Below the pieces are notes generated by a model. That model ran no database searches. It had not been told where the DNA came from and saw only the letters and a program-made list of their open reading frames with translations. A stretch of 64,000 bases of DNA from Serpens gallinarum (GTDB lineage: Bacteria; Pseudomonadota; Gammaproteobacteria; Pseudomonadales; Pseudomonadaceae): assembly GCF_014836765.1 (NCBI RefSeq), contig NZ_JACSQG010000013.1, forward strand, positions 1-64,000, read 5' to 3'. Every line of letters starts with the position of its first letter. Position 1 is the stretch's first letter. A program made the position numbers and the translations under genes. This document shows positions 26,940 to 39,669 of this stretch, piece by piece.

Positions 26940-27680
26940 ATGAGTCTGCAAGGTAAGGTTGCCCTGGTGACCGGTGCGAGCCGTGGCATTGGCCAGGCCA
27001 TCGCCCTTGAGCTGGGTCGTCAGGGTGCCGTGGTGATTGGTACCGCGACGTCTGATTCCGGTGCCGAGCGTATTGCCGAAACTCTCAAGAACAACGGTAT
27101 CGAAGGTGCCGGCCTGGTGCTTGATGTGAGTAACGATGAGTCGGTTGCCACGACCTTGGCGCATATACAGCAGCACCTCGGTCAGCCGCTGATCCTCGTC
27201 AATAATGCCGGCATCACCCGCGATAACCTGATGATGCGCATGAAAGACGACGAGTGGTTGGATGTCATCAACACCAACCTGAACAGTATTTACCGTTTGT
27301 CCAAGTCCGTATTGCGCGGCATGACCAAGGCGCGCTGGGGTCGTATCATCAACGTCGGCTCGGTGGTCGGCGCAATGGGCAATGCAGGGCAAGTCAATTA
27401 TGCGGCGGCCAAGGCAGGTGTCGAAGGTTTTGGACGGGCGCTGGCCCGTGAAGTGGGGTCGCGCGCGATTACCGTTAACACGGTCGCGCCGGGTTTCATT
27501 GACACGGACATGACCCGCGAATTGCCTGAGGCCCAGCGTGATGCCCTGTTGACCCAGATTCCCCTGGGTCGTCTGGGTCAGGCAGAAGAAATTGCCAAGG
27601 TGGTGGCCTTCTTGGCATCGGATGGCGCAGCCTACGTAACTGGGGCTACCATCCCGGTCAATGGTGGAATGTACATGTAA
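26940..27680 (+). CDS. fabG: 3-oxoacyl-ACP reductase
   Basis: A 246-residue short-chain dehydrogenase that reduces beta-ketoacyl-ACP with NADPH. The nucleotide loop is TGASRGIGQAIALELG, the NAG motif LVNNAGITRDN, and the catalytic Y-x3-K NYAAAKAG. ATG 26940 follows TAGGAGAAG and gives the usual MSLQGKVALVTG start. Confidence 0.96.
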   Translation: MSLQGKVALVTGASRGIGQAIALELGRQGAVVIGTATSDSGAERIAETLKNNGIEGAGLVLDVSNDESVATTLAHIQQHLGQPLILVNNAGITRDNLMMRMKDDEWLDVINTNLNSIYRLSKSVLRGMTKARWGRIINVGSVVGAMGNAGQVNYAAAKAGVEGFGRALAREVGSRAITVNTVAPGFIDTDMTRELPEAQRDALLTQIPLGRLGQAEEIAKVVAFLASDGAAYVTGATIPVNGGMYM

Positions 27681-27783
27681 TGTGACGCCGCGTTAAATGC
27701 GCGTGTCATAACGGCTACCGGATTTTGTAAGAGGCTGAAAGGGAAAGTAAGCAGGGCGTATCTGCCAGCGCTTTCTCTTCAGC

Positions 27784-27811
27784 TTGAAATAACGAAAACG
27801 CTTTCTATACA
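27784..27811 (+). promoter_or_regulatory. Sigma-70 promoter for acpP
   Basis: TTGAAA (27784–27789) and TATACA (27806–27811) with a 16-base spacer, about 50 bases before the acpP ATG. A separate promoter fits the high demand for ACP. Confidence 0.7.
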
Positions 27812-27862
27812 CTTACCCGCAGCCCAGCTGTCTGGATTTTTCCATAGGAGTGAAAACTAGGT

Positions 27863-28099
27863 ATGAGCACCATCGAAGAACGCGTCAAGAAAATCGTTGC
27901 TGAGCAACTTGGCGTCAAAGCAGAGGAAGTAACCAACAGCGCTTCCTTCGTCGAAGATCTGGGCGCCGACTCTCTTGACACCGTTGAGCTGGTGATGGCT
28001 CTGGAAGAGGAATTCGAGACCGAAATCCCGGACGAGCAAGCTGAAAAAATCACCACTGTCCAGGAAGCCATCGACTACGTTACCGCCCACGCGCAGTAA
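27863..28099 (+). CDS. acpP: Acyl carrier protein
   Basis: A 78-residue acidic four-helix carrier with the phosphopantetheine site [12 protein letters not shown] (Ser37). It shuttles acyl chains in fatty acid and lipid A synthesis. It lies between fabG and fabF with its own promoter (27784–27811) and is followed by a terminator at 28125–28163. Confidence 0.98.
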   Translation: MSTIEERVKKIVAEQLGVKAEEVTNSASFVEDLGADSLDTVELVMALEEEFETEIPDEQAEKITTVQEAIDYVTAHAQ

Positions 28100-28124
28100 T
28101 GTAATCGACGTCTTTTGGACGCAG

Positions 28125-28163
28125 AGAAGCCGCACTGCCTTAACGGGCGTGCGGCTTTTCTTT
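28125..28163 (+). terminator. Terminator after acpP
   Basis: AAGCCGCAC and GTGCGGCTT form a 9-bp stem around a 13-base loop, itself partly paired (GCCttaacGGGC), followed by TTCTTT. Likely a partial terminator between abundant acpP mRNA and fabF. Confidence 0.75.
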
Positions 28164-28282
28164 GGGGAGTCATCTGCTGTTGTGTAAAGTGGCGCTTCGT
28201 TGCCCGGCCCCGGGCTTTATGAAGCGGAAGACAACCAGGCAGGCTCCCGGGTTTATCCGTTAGTGAACAAGAGGACAAAACT

Positions 28283-29527
28283 GTGTCGCGTAGACGTGTC
28301 GTGGTCACCGGTATGGGTATGCTTTCGCCGCTGGGCACCGATGTGCCGAGCAGTTGGCAGGGCATTCTGGCTGGCCGCAGCGGCATCGGTCCGCTTGAGC
28401 ATATGGACCTTTCCGCCTATTCCACCCGCTTTGGTGGTTCGGTCAAGGGGTTCGATGTCGAGGAATATCTCTCGGCCAAGGAAGCCCGAAAACTCGACCT
28501 GTTCATTCAATACGGCTTGGCTGCCAGTTTTCAGGCAGTGCGTCATTCCGGCCTGGAGATCACCGACGCCAATCGCGAGCGAGTCGGTGTGGTCATGGGC
28601 TCCGGTATCGGTGGCCTGACGAATATCGAGAACAATTGCAAATTACTGTTCGAGCAGGGTCCGCGGCGTATATCGCCATTTTTCGTACCCGGCTCGATCA
28701 TCAACATGGTGTCCGGTTTCCTGTCGATCCACCTCGGCGCCCAGGGGCCGAACTACGCCATTACCACTGCCTGCACCACAGGCACGCATTCCATCGGCAT
28801 GGCCGCGCGCAACATCGCTTATGGCGAAGCTGATGTGATGATCGCCGGCGGATCGGAAATGGCCGCCTGTGGCCTGGGTATCGGCGGTTTCGCGGCTGCC
28901 CGCGCACTGTCCACTCGCAACGACGATCCGCAGCGTGCCAGCCGCCCGTGGGACAAGAGCCGTGACGGATTCGTGCTCTCCGATGGTGCGGGTGCCCTGG
29001 TACTCGAAGAGCTGGAGTACGCCAAGGCGCGCGGTGCGACCATCTATGCCGAACTGGTTGGCTTTGGCATGAGTGGCGATGCGTTCCACATGACCTCGCC
29101 GCCTGAAGACGGTGCTGGCGCTGCACGCTGCATGACCAATGCGCTGCGCGATGCCGGCTTGAATCCTGATCAGGTGCACTATGTGAATGCCCACGGCACC
29201 TCGACCCTGGCCGGCGATCTGGCTGAAGTGCGGGCAATCAAGTCAGTGTTCGGTGAGCATGCCTATCGCTTGGCGGTCAGCTCGACCAAGTCGATGACCG
29301 GCCACTTGCTCGGCGCTGCCGGTGCGGTGGAGGCGATCTTCAGCGTGCTGGCGATCCATGAGCAAGTGGCGCCGCCGACCATCAACCTCGATGAGGCGGA
29401 CGAAGGTTGCGATCTGGACTTCGTGCCGGGCGAAGCCCGCTCGATGCCCATCGACGCCGTGGTATCCAACTCCTTTGGGTTTGGCGGCACCAACGGCTCG
29501 CTGGTGTTCCGTCGGTTCGCCGATTGA
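28283..29527 (+). CDS. fabF: 3-oxoacyl-ACP synthase II
   Basis: A 414-residue condensing enzyme. Active-site cysteine is in [13 protein letters not shown]; the two histidines are in [12 protein letters not shown] and [12 protein letters not shown]. It extends acyl-ACP with malonyl-ACP, including the palmitoleate to vaccenate step. The GTG start at 28283 follows GAGGACAAAACT. Its stop shares one base with the pabC ATG. Confidence 0.96.
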   Translation: MSRRRVVVTGMGMLSPLGTDVPSSWQGILAGRSGIGPLEHMDLSAYSTRFGGSVKGFDVEEYLSAKEARKLDLFIQYGLAASFQAVRHSGLEITDANRERVGVVMGSGIGGLTNIENNCKLLFEQGPRRISPFFVPGSIINMVSGFLSIHLGAQGPNYAITTACTTGTHSIGMAARNIAYGEADVMIAGGSEMAACGLGIGGFAAARALSTRNDDPQRASRPWDKSRDGFVLSDGAGALVLEELEYAKARGATIYAELVGFGMSGDAFHMTSPPEDGAGAARCMTNALRDAGLNPDQVHYVNAHGTSTLAGDLAEVRAIKSVFGEHAYRLAVSSTKSMTGHLLGAAGAVEAIFSVLAIHEQVAPPTINLDEADEGCDLDFVPGEARSMPIDAVVSNSFGFGGTNGSLVFRRFAD

Positions 29528-30344
29528 TGCTCAGTTGGGTCGATGGCCAACCGGCCGACGGGCTACCGCTCGCCGACCGGGGCCTGGCCTACGGCGATGG
29601 CTTATTTGAAACCATTGCTGTGCGTCAGGGGCGCCCGACCCTGTTTGAGGCCCATTTGGCCCGTTTGAGCGCCGGCTGTGTGCGTCTGGGCCTTCCCTAT
29701 GATGAAGGGCTGATCAAAACGGAACTTCAGGCCTTCAGTACCTTGCTGGGGGAAGGGGTCGCCAAGCTGATTCTGACCCGTGGCGATGGCCGGCGAGGCT
29801 ATGCGGCCCCCCAACCGGCAACCCCGCGAAGGATCCTGTCGGGCAGCCCGTTACCCTGTTATCCCGAGGCCCATGCCGAACAGGGTGTGCGCCTGTTTCC
29901 CTGCGCCACGCGCCTGGCTGAGCAGCCGCTACTGGCCGGACTCAAGCATCTCAACCGTCTGGAGCAGGTGCTCGCACGCAGCGAGTGGTCTGATGAGCGC
30001 TGCGCCGAAGGCCTGATGCGCGACAGTCAGGGCCGCGCCATCGAGGCGGTTTTCAGCAACCTGTTTCTGGTCAGCAAAGAAGCGCTGTTGACGCCCAGCC
30101 TTGAGCGCTGTGGTGTGGCGGGCGTGATGCGCAGTGTTTTGCTGGAGCAGGCTGCAGCGCTTGGCGTGGCAGTCGCGGTGCGTGATATCTCCTATGCAGA
30201 GCTGCTGGCCGCCGACGAAGTATTCGTCTGCAACAGTGTTTATGGCATTTGGCCGGTACGCCATCTGGAACAGCAAAGTTGGCCGGTCGGGCCGGTCACC
30301 CGTAAACTGCAGAGCATTGCTCGCACGCTTTTGGAAGTACGATA

Positions 30345-30345
<1 letters not shown>
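29527..30345 (+). CDS. pabC: Aminodeoxychorismate lyase
   Basis: A 272-residue fold type IV PLP enzyme that makes 4-aminobenzoate for folate. It has the N-terminal LADRGLAYGDGLFETI, the PLP lysine in GLKHLNRLEQVLAR, and the C-terminal DEVFVCNSVYGIWPV. It overlaps fabF and mltG by one base each, so it is translationally coupled. Confidence 0.93.
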
Positions 30346-33005
<2,660 letters not shown>

Positions 33006-33038
33006 AATCGGCCACCCATTCGCTCGCTAGGAGTCGTC

Positions 33039-33395
33039 ATGAGCATGCCGCCGAATCTGGGGGCGCGTAACGGCATTCTGTCCCTGACCATCAAGGACAA
33101 ATCCGTCTTGTACGCCGCCTATATGCCTTTTATCAAAAATGGTGGCTTGTTCATCCCCACCAGCAAGACCTATCAGGTGGGCGATGAGGTGTTCATGCTG
33201 CTGAGCCTGATGGACGAGCCGGAAAAACTGCCGGTGGCGGGCAAGGTGGTATGGATCACGCCCAAGGGTGCCCAGGGCAACCGCGCGGCGGGTGTCGGGG
33301 TGCAGTTCAACGAAGGCGACAACACCGCGCGCAACAAGATCGAGACCTACCTGGCCGGCGCGCTGAAGTCGGACCGGCCGACGCATACGATGTAA
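33039..33395 (+). CDS. pilZ: Type IV pilus assembly protein PilZ
   Basis: A 118-residue founding-type PilZ protein: LGARNGILSLTIKDKSVLYAAYMPF, then GGLFIPTSKTYQVGDEVFMLLSLMDEPE, and GKVVWITPKGAQGNRAAGVGVQF. It lacks the RxxxR c-di-GMP motif, as in true PilZ, and acts in pilus assembly with PilB and FimX. It lies between holB and tatD, its conserved position. Confidence 0.96.
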   Translation: MSMPPNLGARNGILSLTIKDKSVLYAAYMPFIKNGGLFIPTSKTYQVGDEVFMLLSLMDEPEKLPVAGKVVWITPKGAQGNRAAGVGVQFNEGDNTARNKIETYLAGALKSDRPTHTM

Positions 33396-33455
33396 GGCAC
33401 CCATCGCTTTCGCTACAATGCCCGTCCTTTGTGTCTCGTCGAGTAGCGTTTTCCC

Positions 33456-34244
33456 ATGCTGGTAGATTCCCACTGTCATCTCGATCGTCTGGACCTGACG
33501 GCCCATGAGGGTTCCCTCGATGCTGCGCTGGATGCGGCGCGGGCGCGAGGTGTCGGTCATTTTCTGTGCATTGGTGTCAGTGCCGACAATGCCGCCACGG
33601 TGAAATCTCTGGCGGAGCGCTATGCCGATGTCGACTGCTCAGTGGGTGTGCATCCACTGGATCTGCAAGCCGGGGCGCAGCCCACGCTGGATTGGCTGCT
33701 GGGCGAGCTGGAGCATCCCCATGTGGTGGCGATCGGGGAAACCGGGCTGGACTATCACTACCAGCCGGAGAGCGCCGAGGTGCAGCAGGCCTCTTTTCGA
33801 CTGCACCTGGACGCTGCGCGCATGACCGGCAAGCCGGTCATCGTGCATACCCGAGAAGCCCGCGCCGATACTCTTGAGCTGCTGCGCGAGGCTGCCCTGC
33901 CACAGGCGGGCGTATTGCATTGCTTCACCGAAGATTGGGACATGGCCCGGGCGGCCCTGGATCTCGGCTTTTATATTTCGCTCTCGGGGATCGTTACCTT
34001 CCGTAATGCCGACGCGCTACGGGATGTGGCCCGTCGCGTGCCGGCCGACCGGCTGCTGGTAGAAACCGACTCGCCCTATCTGGCGCCCATTCCCCATCGC
34101 GGCAAACCCAACCTGCCTGAATATGTCCGTGACGTCGCGGAGTTCCTGGCTCAGCTGCGCGGCGTTGCTTACGACACCCTGGCGGAACAGACCAGCGAGA
34201 ATTTTCAGCGTCTGTTTCCCTTGGCGCGCGTCAAGCGTCCATAA
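33456..34244 (+). CDS. TatD-family metal-dependent DNase
   Basis: A 262-residue TIM-barrel hydrolase. Metal ligands are visible in VDSHCHLDRLD, AIGETGLDYHY, VIVHTREA, LHCFTEDW and ETDSPYLAP. Members have 3'-5' exonuclease or D-aminoacyl-tRNA-related activity; the paralogue at this locus is often called YcfH. Its stop codon overlaps the T-run of the leftward rgsA terminator. Confidence 0.93.
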   Translation: MLVDSHCHLDRLDLTAHEGSLDAALDAARARGVGHFLCIGVSADNAATVKSLAERYADVDCSVGVHPLDLQAGAQPTLDWLLGELEHPHVVAIGETGLDYHYQPESAEVQQASFRLHLDAARMTGKPVIVHTREARADTLELLREAALPQAGVLHCFTEDWDMARAALDLGFYISLSGIVTFRNADALRDVARRVPADRLLVETDSPYLAPIPHRGKPNLPEYVRDVAEFLAQLRGVAYDTLAEQTSENFQRLFPLARVKRP

Positions 34245-34360
34245 AAAAACCCGGTTTCGGGGGAAACCGGGTCAAGACCATTAGGAGTAAAACAAAAAAG
34301 GCACGCATTCCAAAGTACCTTCAACCGCTGAGACATTTGGGGGGAAATGCCACAGTGGTG
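34243..34360 (-). ncRNA. rgsA: Small RNA RgsA
   Basis: Leftward RNA of about 118 nt. CATACT (34367–34372, minus strand) lies in GCCATACTTGCC, resembling the RpoS-type -10 (CTATACTT). The 3' end is a strong terminator: CCCGGTTTC (34250–34258) pairs with GAAACCGGG (34263–34271), and on the minus strand seven T residues follow. In P. aeruginosa the RpoS-dependent, Hfq-associated sRNA RgsA (PA2958.1) lies between tatD and the next gene, as here. Identification rests on position, promoter type and terminator; the 5' end is estimated. Confidence 0.75.
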
Positions 34361-34450
34361 AGGGCAAGTATGGCCAGTACTGCCTGCCTTGCTGATTTAC
34401 ACCGGCTGTTTTTTAAAAGTTTTTGGAATAGGTCTTCTGCTTCTAAGACC

Positions 34451-35584
34451 TTACCCGTCTGCCAGCTGGCTTAGCAGCGTTAGGGTTTCGTCGAGAACCC
34501 GATCAGCGGTGTAGAAATGAGGCGACAAGCGGATGCCCGCACCTCGTTGGGCACACACGACCTGCTCGGCGGTCAGCCTTTTGAACAGTTCCGCCTGTTG
34601 ATGCCCTGTCAGGGTGAAATTCACGATGCCGGCACGGCGCTGCGGATTACGCGGGCTGTGGAGCGTAATTCCTGGGATACGCAGCAAGCCTTCCTGCAGA
34701 TAAGTTATCCGGTCGTTCAGGGCATGGCTCACGTTGACCATACCAATGTCTTCCAACAAAGACAGACTGGCCTCCAGTGCCATGGCGCCGAGCATGTTCG
34801 GGCTACCGCATTCGAAACGCCGCGCGCTGCGTGCCGGTTGCCAGTCCTGGCGCAGATAATCGCTGGGGTGCTCGAGCATGTGCCAGCCATATTCATGCAG
34901 CTTCAACTGGTCGCGCAAATCGCTACGGCAATAGAAGACGCCCAAGCCTTCCGGGCCCAGCAGCCATTTATGGCCATCGGCCATGGCGAAGGCGCAGTGG
35001 CTGGCTTGCACATCGAAGGGCAAGGCGCCCAATTGCTGAATGGCATCCACGCACAGCAGCACGCCACGGCTGTCGCAGCCCTGGCCAAGGCGCGGCAGGT
35101 CCAAGTGAAGTCCGCTGGCATATTGCACCGAGCTGATCGATAGCAAGCGGGTGCGCGGTCCGCAGGCTGCGAGCAGGGCGGCTTCCGGGTCCGGGCAGGC
35201 AAGGCTGACCTGAATAAGCTCCACACCTTGAGGAGCCAGTGCCTGCCAGACCACACGGTTGGAAGGAAACTCTTCGTCGCTGATTACCACCTGATCGCCC
35301 GCCCGCCAATCGAGGCCGAAGGCCACGAAAGACAAAGCTTCCGAGGTGTTCTTCACCAGGGCGATGTCATTTCGGCTGGGCGCATTGAGCAAACGCTGCA
35401 GGCGCTCGCGCAGACGCGTTTCGACTTGCAGCCAGTCGGGATAGTCCCGGGCACCGATCTGACAGTTCTGTTGGGCGAATGCCTGCACGGCCAAGGCGGC
35501 GCGTTTGGGCCAGGGTGCGACGGCGGCATGGTTCAAATAACGCAGCCCGTCGGGTTGGGGAAATTCTTCTTGCAGATCAAGCAT
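34451..35584 (-). CDS. Class V aminotransferase (SufS/isopenicillin epimerase-like)
   Basis: A 377-residue fold type I PLP enzyme. It has YLNHAAVAPWPKRA at the start, LVKNTSEALSFVAFGLDW, and the PLP lysine in MADGHKWLLGPEGLGVFY. No cysteine loop like that of SufS is seen near the C-terminus, so desulfurase activity is doubtful. It could be a kynureninase- or epimerase-like enzyme. ATG 35584 (MLDLQEEFPQPDG) is favoured over 35602. It is divergent from the TetR gene, whose protein may regulate it. Confidence 0.85.
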   Translation of the reverse strand: MLDLQEEFPQPDGLRYLNHAAVAPWPKRAALAVQAFAQQNCQIGARDYPDWLQVETRLRERLQRLLNAPSRNDIALVKNTSEALSFVAFGLDWRAGDQVVISDEEFPSNRVVWQALAPQGVELIQVSLACPDPEAALLAACGPRTRLLSISSVQYASGLHLDLPRLGQGCDSRGVLLCVDAIQQLGALPFDVQASHCAFAMADGHKWLLGPEGLGVFYCRSDLRDQLKLHEYGWHMLEHPSDYLRQDWQPARSARRFECGSPNMLGAMALEASLSLLEDIGMVNVSHALNDRITYLQEGLLRIPGITLHSPRNPQRRAGIVNFTLTGHQQAELFKRLTAEQVVCAQRGAGIRLSPHFYTADRVLDETLTLLSQLADG

Positions 35585-35658
35585 GAGGGTTGCTCCATAC
35601 AATTTGCTGCGTGTCAGGCATAATAGCCCGCTTCAAATAGAGCTTATCCAGTCCTTTT

Positions 35659-36297
35659 ATGCAGAAAGAACCCCGCAAGGTCCGTGAATTTCGTCGCCGT
35701 GAACAGGAAATTCTTGATACAGCCCTCAAGCTGTTTCTCGAACAGGGCGAGGACAGTGTCACCGTGGAAATGATCGCCGATGCCGTGGGTATTGGTAAGG
35801 GCACCATCTACAAGCACTTCAAATCCAAGGCCGAGATCTACCTGCGTCTGATGCTCGACTACGAGCGCGATCTCAACGAATTGCTGATGTCGGACAACGT
35901 CGATCGGGACCGCGAAGCCCTGTCGCGAGCCTATTTCGAGTTTCGCATGCGCGACCCGCAACGCTACCGGCTATTTGATCGCCTGGAAGAAAAGGTGGTT
36001 AAAGGCCATCAGCTACCCGATATGATCGAGCAGTTGCACGCGATTCGCGCCTCGAACTTCGAGCGCCTGACGCTGCTGATCAAAGGGCGCATCACCGAAG
36101 GCAAGTTGGAAGATGTGCCGCCGTACTTTCACTTCTGTGCGGCCTGGGCGCTGGTGCATGGCGCTGTGGCGCTGTATCACTCGCCGTTCTGGAGCAACGT
36201 TCTGGAAGACCAGGAAGGCTTCTTCCAATTTCTCATGGATATCGGCGTGCGCATGGGCAACAAGCGCAAGCGCGACCCGGAATCGCCGGCCAGTTAA
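35659..36297 (+). CDS. TetR-family transcriptional regulator
   Basis: A 212-residue regulator. The N-terminal helix-turn-helix spans residues 8–60 (LDTALKLFLEQGEDSVTVEM then AVGIGKGTIYKHFKSKAEIY). The ligand-binding C-terminal half is of the type found in P. aeruginosa PA2957-like proteins. It is divergent from the aminotransferase with a 74-base gap that can hold an operator. Confidence 0.9.
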   Translation: MQKEPRKVREFRRREQEILDTALKLFLEQGEDSVTVEMIADAVGIGKGTIYKHFKSKAEIYLRLMLDYERDLNELLMSDNVDRDREALSRAYFEFRMRDPQRYRLFDRLEEKVVKGHQLPDMIEQLHAIRASNFERLTLLIKGRITEGKLEDVPPYFHFCAAWALVHGAVALYHSPFWSNVLEDQEGFFQFLMDIGVRMGNKRKRDPESPAS

Positions 36298-36417
36298 CGA
36301 CCTTACCGTCATTCTTTACGCGCTGTCCGCTCGACAACATTCCTGCTGGGCATGGCGCGGAAGCTGCATCGTGCCCTTTTTTGCCGGTTTTCCGGCGCCG
36401 GCAGTGGAGAGTCGAGT

Positions 36418-37017
36418 ATGCATAGGTGGGTCATGATGTCGGTGCTGGCAATGGCACTGAGTGGCTGCATGAAGGTCAGTGATATGGCGGGTAGCGCTCG
36501 TTATCACCTGGGCGACGTCGGGCTGCTGGACCATAGCGAGACACAGCGTGCCAGCTCCCGGCGCCTGCAAGCCGACTCCTTCATCTATATTGCCCAAAGC
36601 CCGTTCATGCCGTCGCCAGAACGCCAGCGGGCCAATGCGGTGGCTGAAGAGGCCTACCGCGGCTTTGTCGAATATTTCCCGCTGGTGCGCCATGCCGACG
36701 CGCCGATCGGCTTGCAGCAGGCGCGCGTGCAGGCCATGAACAGTGGGGCGCATTACCTGCTGTATGGCCGACTGGCGGCCGCGGATGACCGTATTGGTAC
36801 GGTGGGCGAGTGGGAGGATCAGGAATCCCTGAGCCGTCTGGGAGTCGACAGCGGTGTGGTGCAGTTGATGCTGCTGGAAACTGCCACGGGATATCTGGTC
36901 GATACCGTGCGCATCCGTCCTCGGGGTGGGCTCTTGACGATGTATGGCACCACGCCGGAGGAGCTGCTCGGGGCGCCGCTGCGCCAGTATGCGCGCAATC
37001 TTCTGGGGTTGAACTGA
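36418..37017 (+). CDS. DUF4823-type lipoprotein
   Basis: A 199-residue lipoprotein: signal MHRWVMMSVLAMALSGC with the lipobox LSGC (Cys17) and Met at +2, which permits outer-membrane sorting. The body has a segment (RANAVAEEAYRGFVEYFPLV… HYLLYGRLAAADDRIG) resembling the TolB/CsgG-type nucleoside fold found in DUF4823. Function unknown. ATG 36418 is chosen because it directly precedes the signal peptide. The DUF1285 gene follows after 15 bases, probably in one operon. Confidence 0.8.
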   Translation: MHRWVMMSVLAMALSGCMKVSDMAGSARYHLGDVGLLDHSETQRASSRRLQADSFIYIAQSPFMPSPERQRANAVAEEAYRGFVEYFPLVRHADAPIGLQQARVQAMNSGAHYLLYGRLAAADDRIGTVGEWEDQESLSRLGVDSGVVQLMLLETATGYLVDTVRIRPRGGLLTMYGTTPEELLGAPLRQYARNLLGLN

Positions 37018-37032
37018 GAGAGGAACGTATTG

Positions 37033-37596
37033 ATGCACAAGAGCGGAAAGGCCACTGATCTGCTTGCCCAGTTACCGGCGGGCGAGCAAAAGGGTTTGCC
37101 ACCCGTTCACCTGTGGAATCCACCGTTCTGTGGCGACCTCGATATGCGCATCGCGCGGGATGGCACCTGGTTTTACCAGGGGACGCCCATTGGCCGTAAG
37201 CCGATGGTCCGCTTGTTCTCCACCATCATTCGCCGCGATGGTGACGATTACTTCCTGGTGACGCCAGTGGAGAAGGTCGGCATCCAGGTCGATGACGCGC
37301 CTTTCGTGGCCGTGACGCTGCTGGTAGAAGGTTCAGGCGAACAGCAGATCCTGCGCTTCACCACCAACGTCGACGACGAAGTGGTGGCCGGTCCCGAGCA
37401 TGCCATGCGGGTCGACCTGAATGAGCAGACCGGCGAGCCGTCTCCCTATCTGCATGTGCGGACCAATCTGCACGCGCTGATTCACCGCAATGTGTTCTAT
37501 CAGCTGGTGGACCTGGCGGTTGAGCATGAGCTCGACGGTCGCCGCTGGCTGGGTGTGTGGAGCAGCGGTGTGTTCTTCCCCATCGGCCCGGTTTGA
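37033..37596 (+). CDS. DUF1285 family protein
   Basis: A 187-residue protein with the family core [24 protein letters not shown]… [31 protein letters not shown]1285 proteins are beta-rich and cytosolic, conserved in pseudomonads, with no assigned role. The ATG at 37033 is preferred over the TTG at 37030. It is convergent with the sensor-kinase operon. Confidence 0.85.
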   Translation: MHKSGKATDLLAQLPAGEQKGLPPVHLWNPPFCGDLDMRIARDGTWFYQGTPIGRKPMVRLFSTIIRRDGDDYFLVTPVEKVGIQVDDAPFVAVTLLVEGSGEQQILRFTTNVDDEVVAGPEHAMRVDLNEQTGEPSPYLHVRTNLHALIHRNVFYQLVDLAVEHELDGRRWLGVWSSGVFFPIGPV

Positions 37597-37678
37597 CCGG
37601 CTCGCGCCGGCAGCGCCTCCATAGGTGTTGAGCGCGGCGAGACTAATTGCGAGGCGGTGACGACGGCGAATGTGCTCG

Positions 37679-39004
37679 CTACGCATCGCCCTTCGGTGAC
37701 GGCAGGCGCAGCACTACCCGCAAGCCGCCCAGCGGGCTGTCCTGAAACGTCAAGTGACCCTGCCAGGCCTCGAGAGTGTCGCGCACGATAGCCAGCCCCA
37801 GGCCATGTCCCGGCATTTGTTCATCCAGCCGAGCGCCGCGGCTGAATAATCGCTCACGCTCCGTCTCGGGAATCCCGGGGCCGTCATCATCGAGGGTGAT
37901 CAACAGTTCAGCCGGTTCCTGGCGAATGGCCAGGCTCACTTGGTTTGTGGCCCATTTACAGGCGTTATCCAGCAGGTTACCGAGCACCTCCAGGACGTCC
38001 TCACGCTCCCAGCGCAGGCGCAGGCCTGGCGGTGCGTCATAGCTGATGTCGCTCACGTGCGGATGCAGCACGCGCAAGGTGGCCAGCAAGGGGGGTAATT
38101 CGGCAGCGCAATCGAAATGCGCAGCGGGCAGGACATCCCCGGCCAGCCGCGCGCGGTTCAACTCGCGGACCAGCCGTTGCTGGATCTGCTCCAGTTGATC
38201 CTGCAGCTGGGCGCGTAGCTGTGGGTGGGCATCCAGTTCCGAGCGTGACGCCAGGCTGAGCAGAACGGCCAAAGGCGTTTTCAAGGCGTGACCGAGATTG
38301 CCCAGCGCATCACGCGAACGCTTCAGGCTGTTTTCGGTGTGCTCCAGCAGGCGATTGATCTGAGTAACCAGCGGCTCCAGTTCCTGGGGAGCCGATCGCT
38401 CCAGGCGCGCGCGTTGTCCTTGTTGCAATTGCTGGACTTGCTGGCGGGCGTCTTCGAGTGGACGCAGCGCGCGGCGAATGTTCAGGCGCTGCAGGAGCAA
38501 AATCAGCAGCAAGGCACCGCAGCCCAGCGCGACGATAAGCCCCTGGGCACGTAGCGAGGCTTGAAGAATCGGCGTGTAATCCTGTGCCACGCTGATGCTC
38601 ACCGGTTGACCAAAACGCTGAAAGTCGGCGCGGTAGATCAGCAGTTGCTGGCCTTCGGGGCCCGTCACCAGGGCTGGGTTGAGCCCGGCGGTGGATGGCT
38701 TTTCGAGGGAATAATCCCATGCCGAGCGTGAGCGCCAGAGCTGGTCGCCCAGGTCGATGCGAAAGTAGCTGCCCGACCACGGCCGCTGGTAACGGGGTGA
38801 CAGGCGTTGCTCGTTGAGTTGCGGGCCATTGGCGTCACGGCTTAGCGCCGTTAGCAGAATCTCCGCCTCTTCGCGCAGATTGCCTTGCAGGTAACGACGC
38901 AGGCCAAGATCAAACAGCCAGAGGCTGCTCTGCGCGGTGATCACGCCCACCACCAACAAGATGCCGAACAGACCCAGACCCAGGCGGCGCTGGATGGATT
39001 TCAT
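37679..39004 (-). CDS. Two-component sensor histidine kinase (BqsS/CarS-like)
   Basis: A 441-residue kinase: helix 1 (residues ~9–31), periplasmic loop (~32–152), helix 2 (~153–172), HAMP, HisKA with His239 in [15 protein letters not shown], and HATPase_c with [16 protein letters not shown] and GHGLGLAIV. The membrane-proximal periplasmic part contains R44-E-E-A-E48, which fits the RExxE ferrous-iron motif described for BqsS. The stop of the response regulator overlaps this start by 4 bases. Signal assignment is inference. Confidence 0.88.
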   Translation of the reverse strand: MKSIQRRLGLGLFGILLVVGVITAQSSLWLFDLGLRRYLQGNLREEAEILLTALSRDANGPQLNEQRLSPRYQRPWSGSYFRIDLGDQLWRSRSAWDYSLEKPSTAGLNPALVTGPEGQQLLIYRADFQRFGQPVSISVAQDYTPILQASLRAQGLIVALGCGALLLILLLQRLNIRRALRPLEDARQQVQQLQQGQRARLERSAPQELEPLVTQINRLLEHTENSLKRSRDALGNLGHALKTPLAVLLSLASRSELDAHPQLRAQLQDQLEQIQQRLVRELNRARLAGDVLPAAHFDCAAELPPLLATLRVLHPHVSDISYDAPPGLRLRWEREDVLEVLGNLLDNACKWATNQVSLAIRQEPAELLITLDDDGPGIPETERERLFSRGARLDEQMPGHGLGLAIVRDTLEAWQGHLTFQDSPLGGLRVVLRLPSPKGDA

Positions 39005-39669
39005 CCGCTCAGCCCGACGAAGCGATAGCCTTGCCCGCGGCGCGTCTCGATGATGTTCTTGCCCAGCTTGCGGCGCAGGTGATTGACATGCACTTCGATC
39101 ACATTTGAATCCGGCTCGTTTTCTCCATCGTAGAGATGCTCGCTGAGGTGTGATTTGGAGAGCAGGCTGTCTGGCTTGAGCATAAAATAGCGCAACAGGC
39201 GGAACTCGGCAGCGGTGAGTTCAATGACTTCGCCCCGCGCGCTGACGCATTGTCGTGACTCGTCGAGCTGCAGTCCTGCGACGTCCAGTTGTGGGCTGTT
39301 GTCCTTGCCGTGGGCACGGCGCAGCAAGGCCTGCAGACGTAGAAACAGTTCGTCGGGATGAAAGGGTTTACCCAGGTAGTCATCGGCCCCCGCCTTGAGT
39401 CCCTCGATGCGTTCCGCCCAAGAATCCCGGGCGGTGAGAATCAGCACCGGTGTGCTCAGCCCCTGGGTGCGCCATTCGCGCAAGACCTCCAAGCCGGGGC
39501 GGCCCGGCAGTCCCAGGTCAAGAATGATCAGATCATAGGGTTCGGACAGGCCGTGATAGGCCGCATCGCGACCGTCGGCCAGCCAATCGACGGCATAACC
39601 TTGGCGGGTCAGGCCGGCCAGCAATTCGTCCGCCAGTGGAACGTGGTCTTCGACTAGCAAAAGCCGCAT
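39001..39669 (-). CDS. OmpR-family response regulator (BqsR/CarR-like)
   Basis: A 222-residue regulator. The receiver has the acid pocket E7-D8, phospho-acceptor D51 ([10 protein letters not shown]) and lysine in [13 protein letters not shown]. The winged-helix output has [17 protein letters not shown] and [15 protein letters not shown]. It is translationally coupled to the kinase and begins right at the PepSY gene stop, so the three form one operon. Confidence 0.93.
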   Translation of the reverse strand: MRLLLVEDHVPLADELLAGLTRQGYAVDWLADGRDAAYHGLSEPYDLIILDLGLPGRPGLEVLREWRTQGLSTPVLILTARDSWAERIEGLKAGADDYLGKPFHPDELFLRLQALLRRAHGKDNSPQLDVAGLQLDESRQCVSARGEVIELTAAEFRLLRYFMLKPDSLLSKSHLSEHLYDGENEPDSNVIEVHVNHLRRKLGKNIIETRRGQGYRFVGLSG

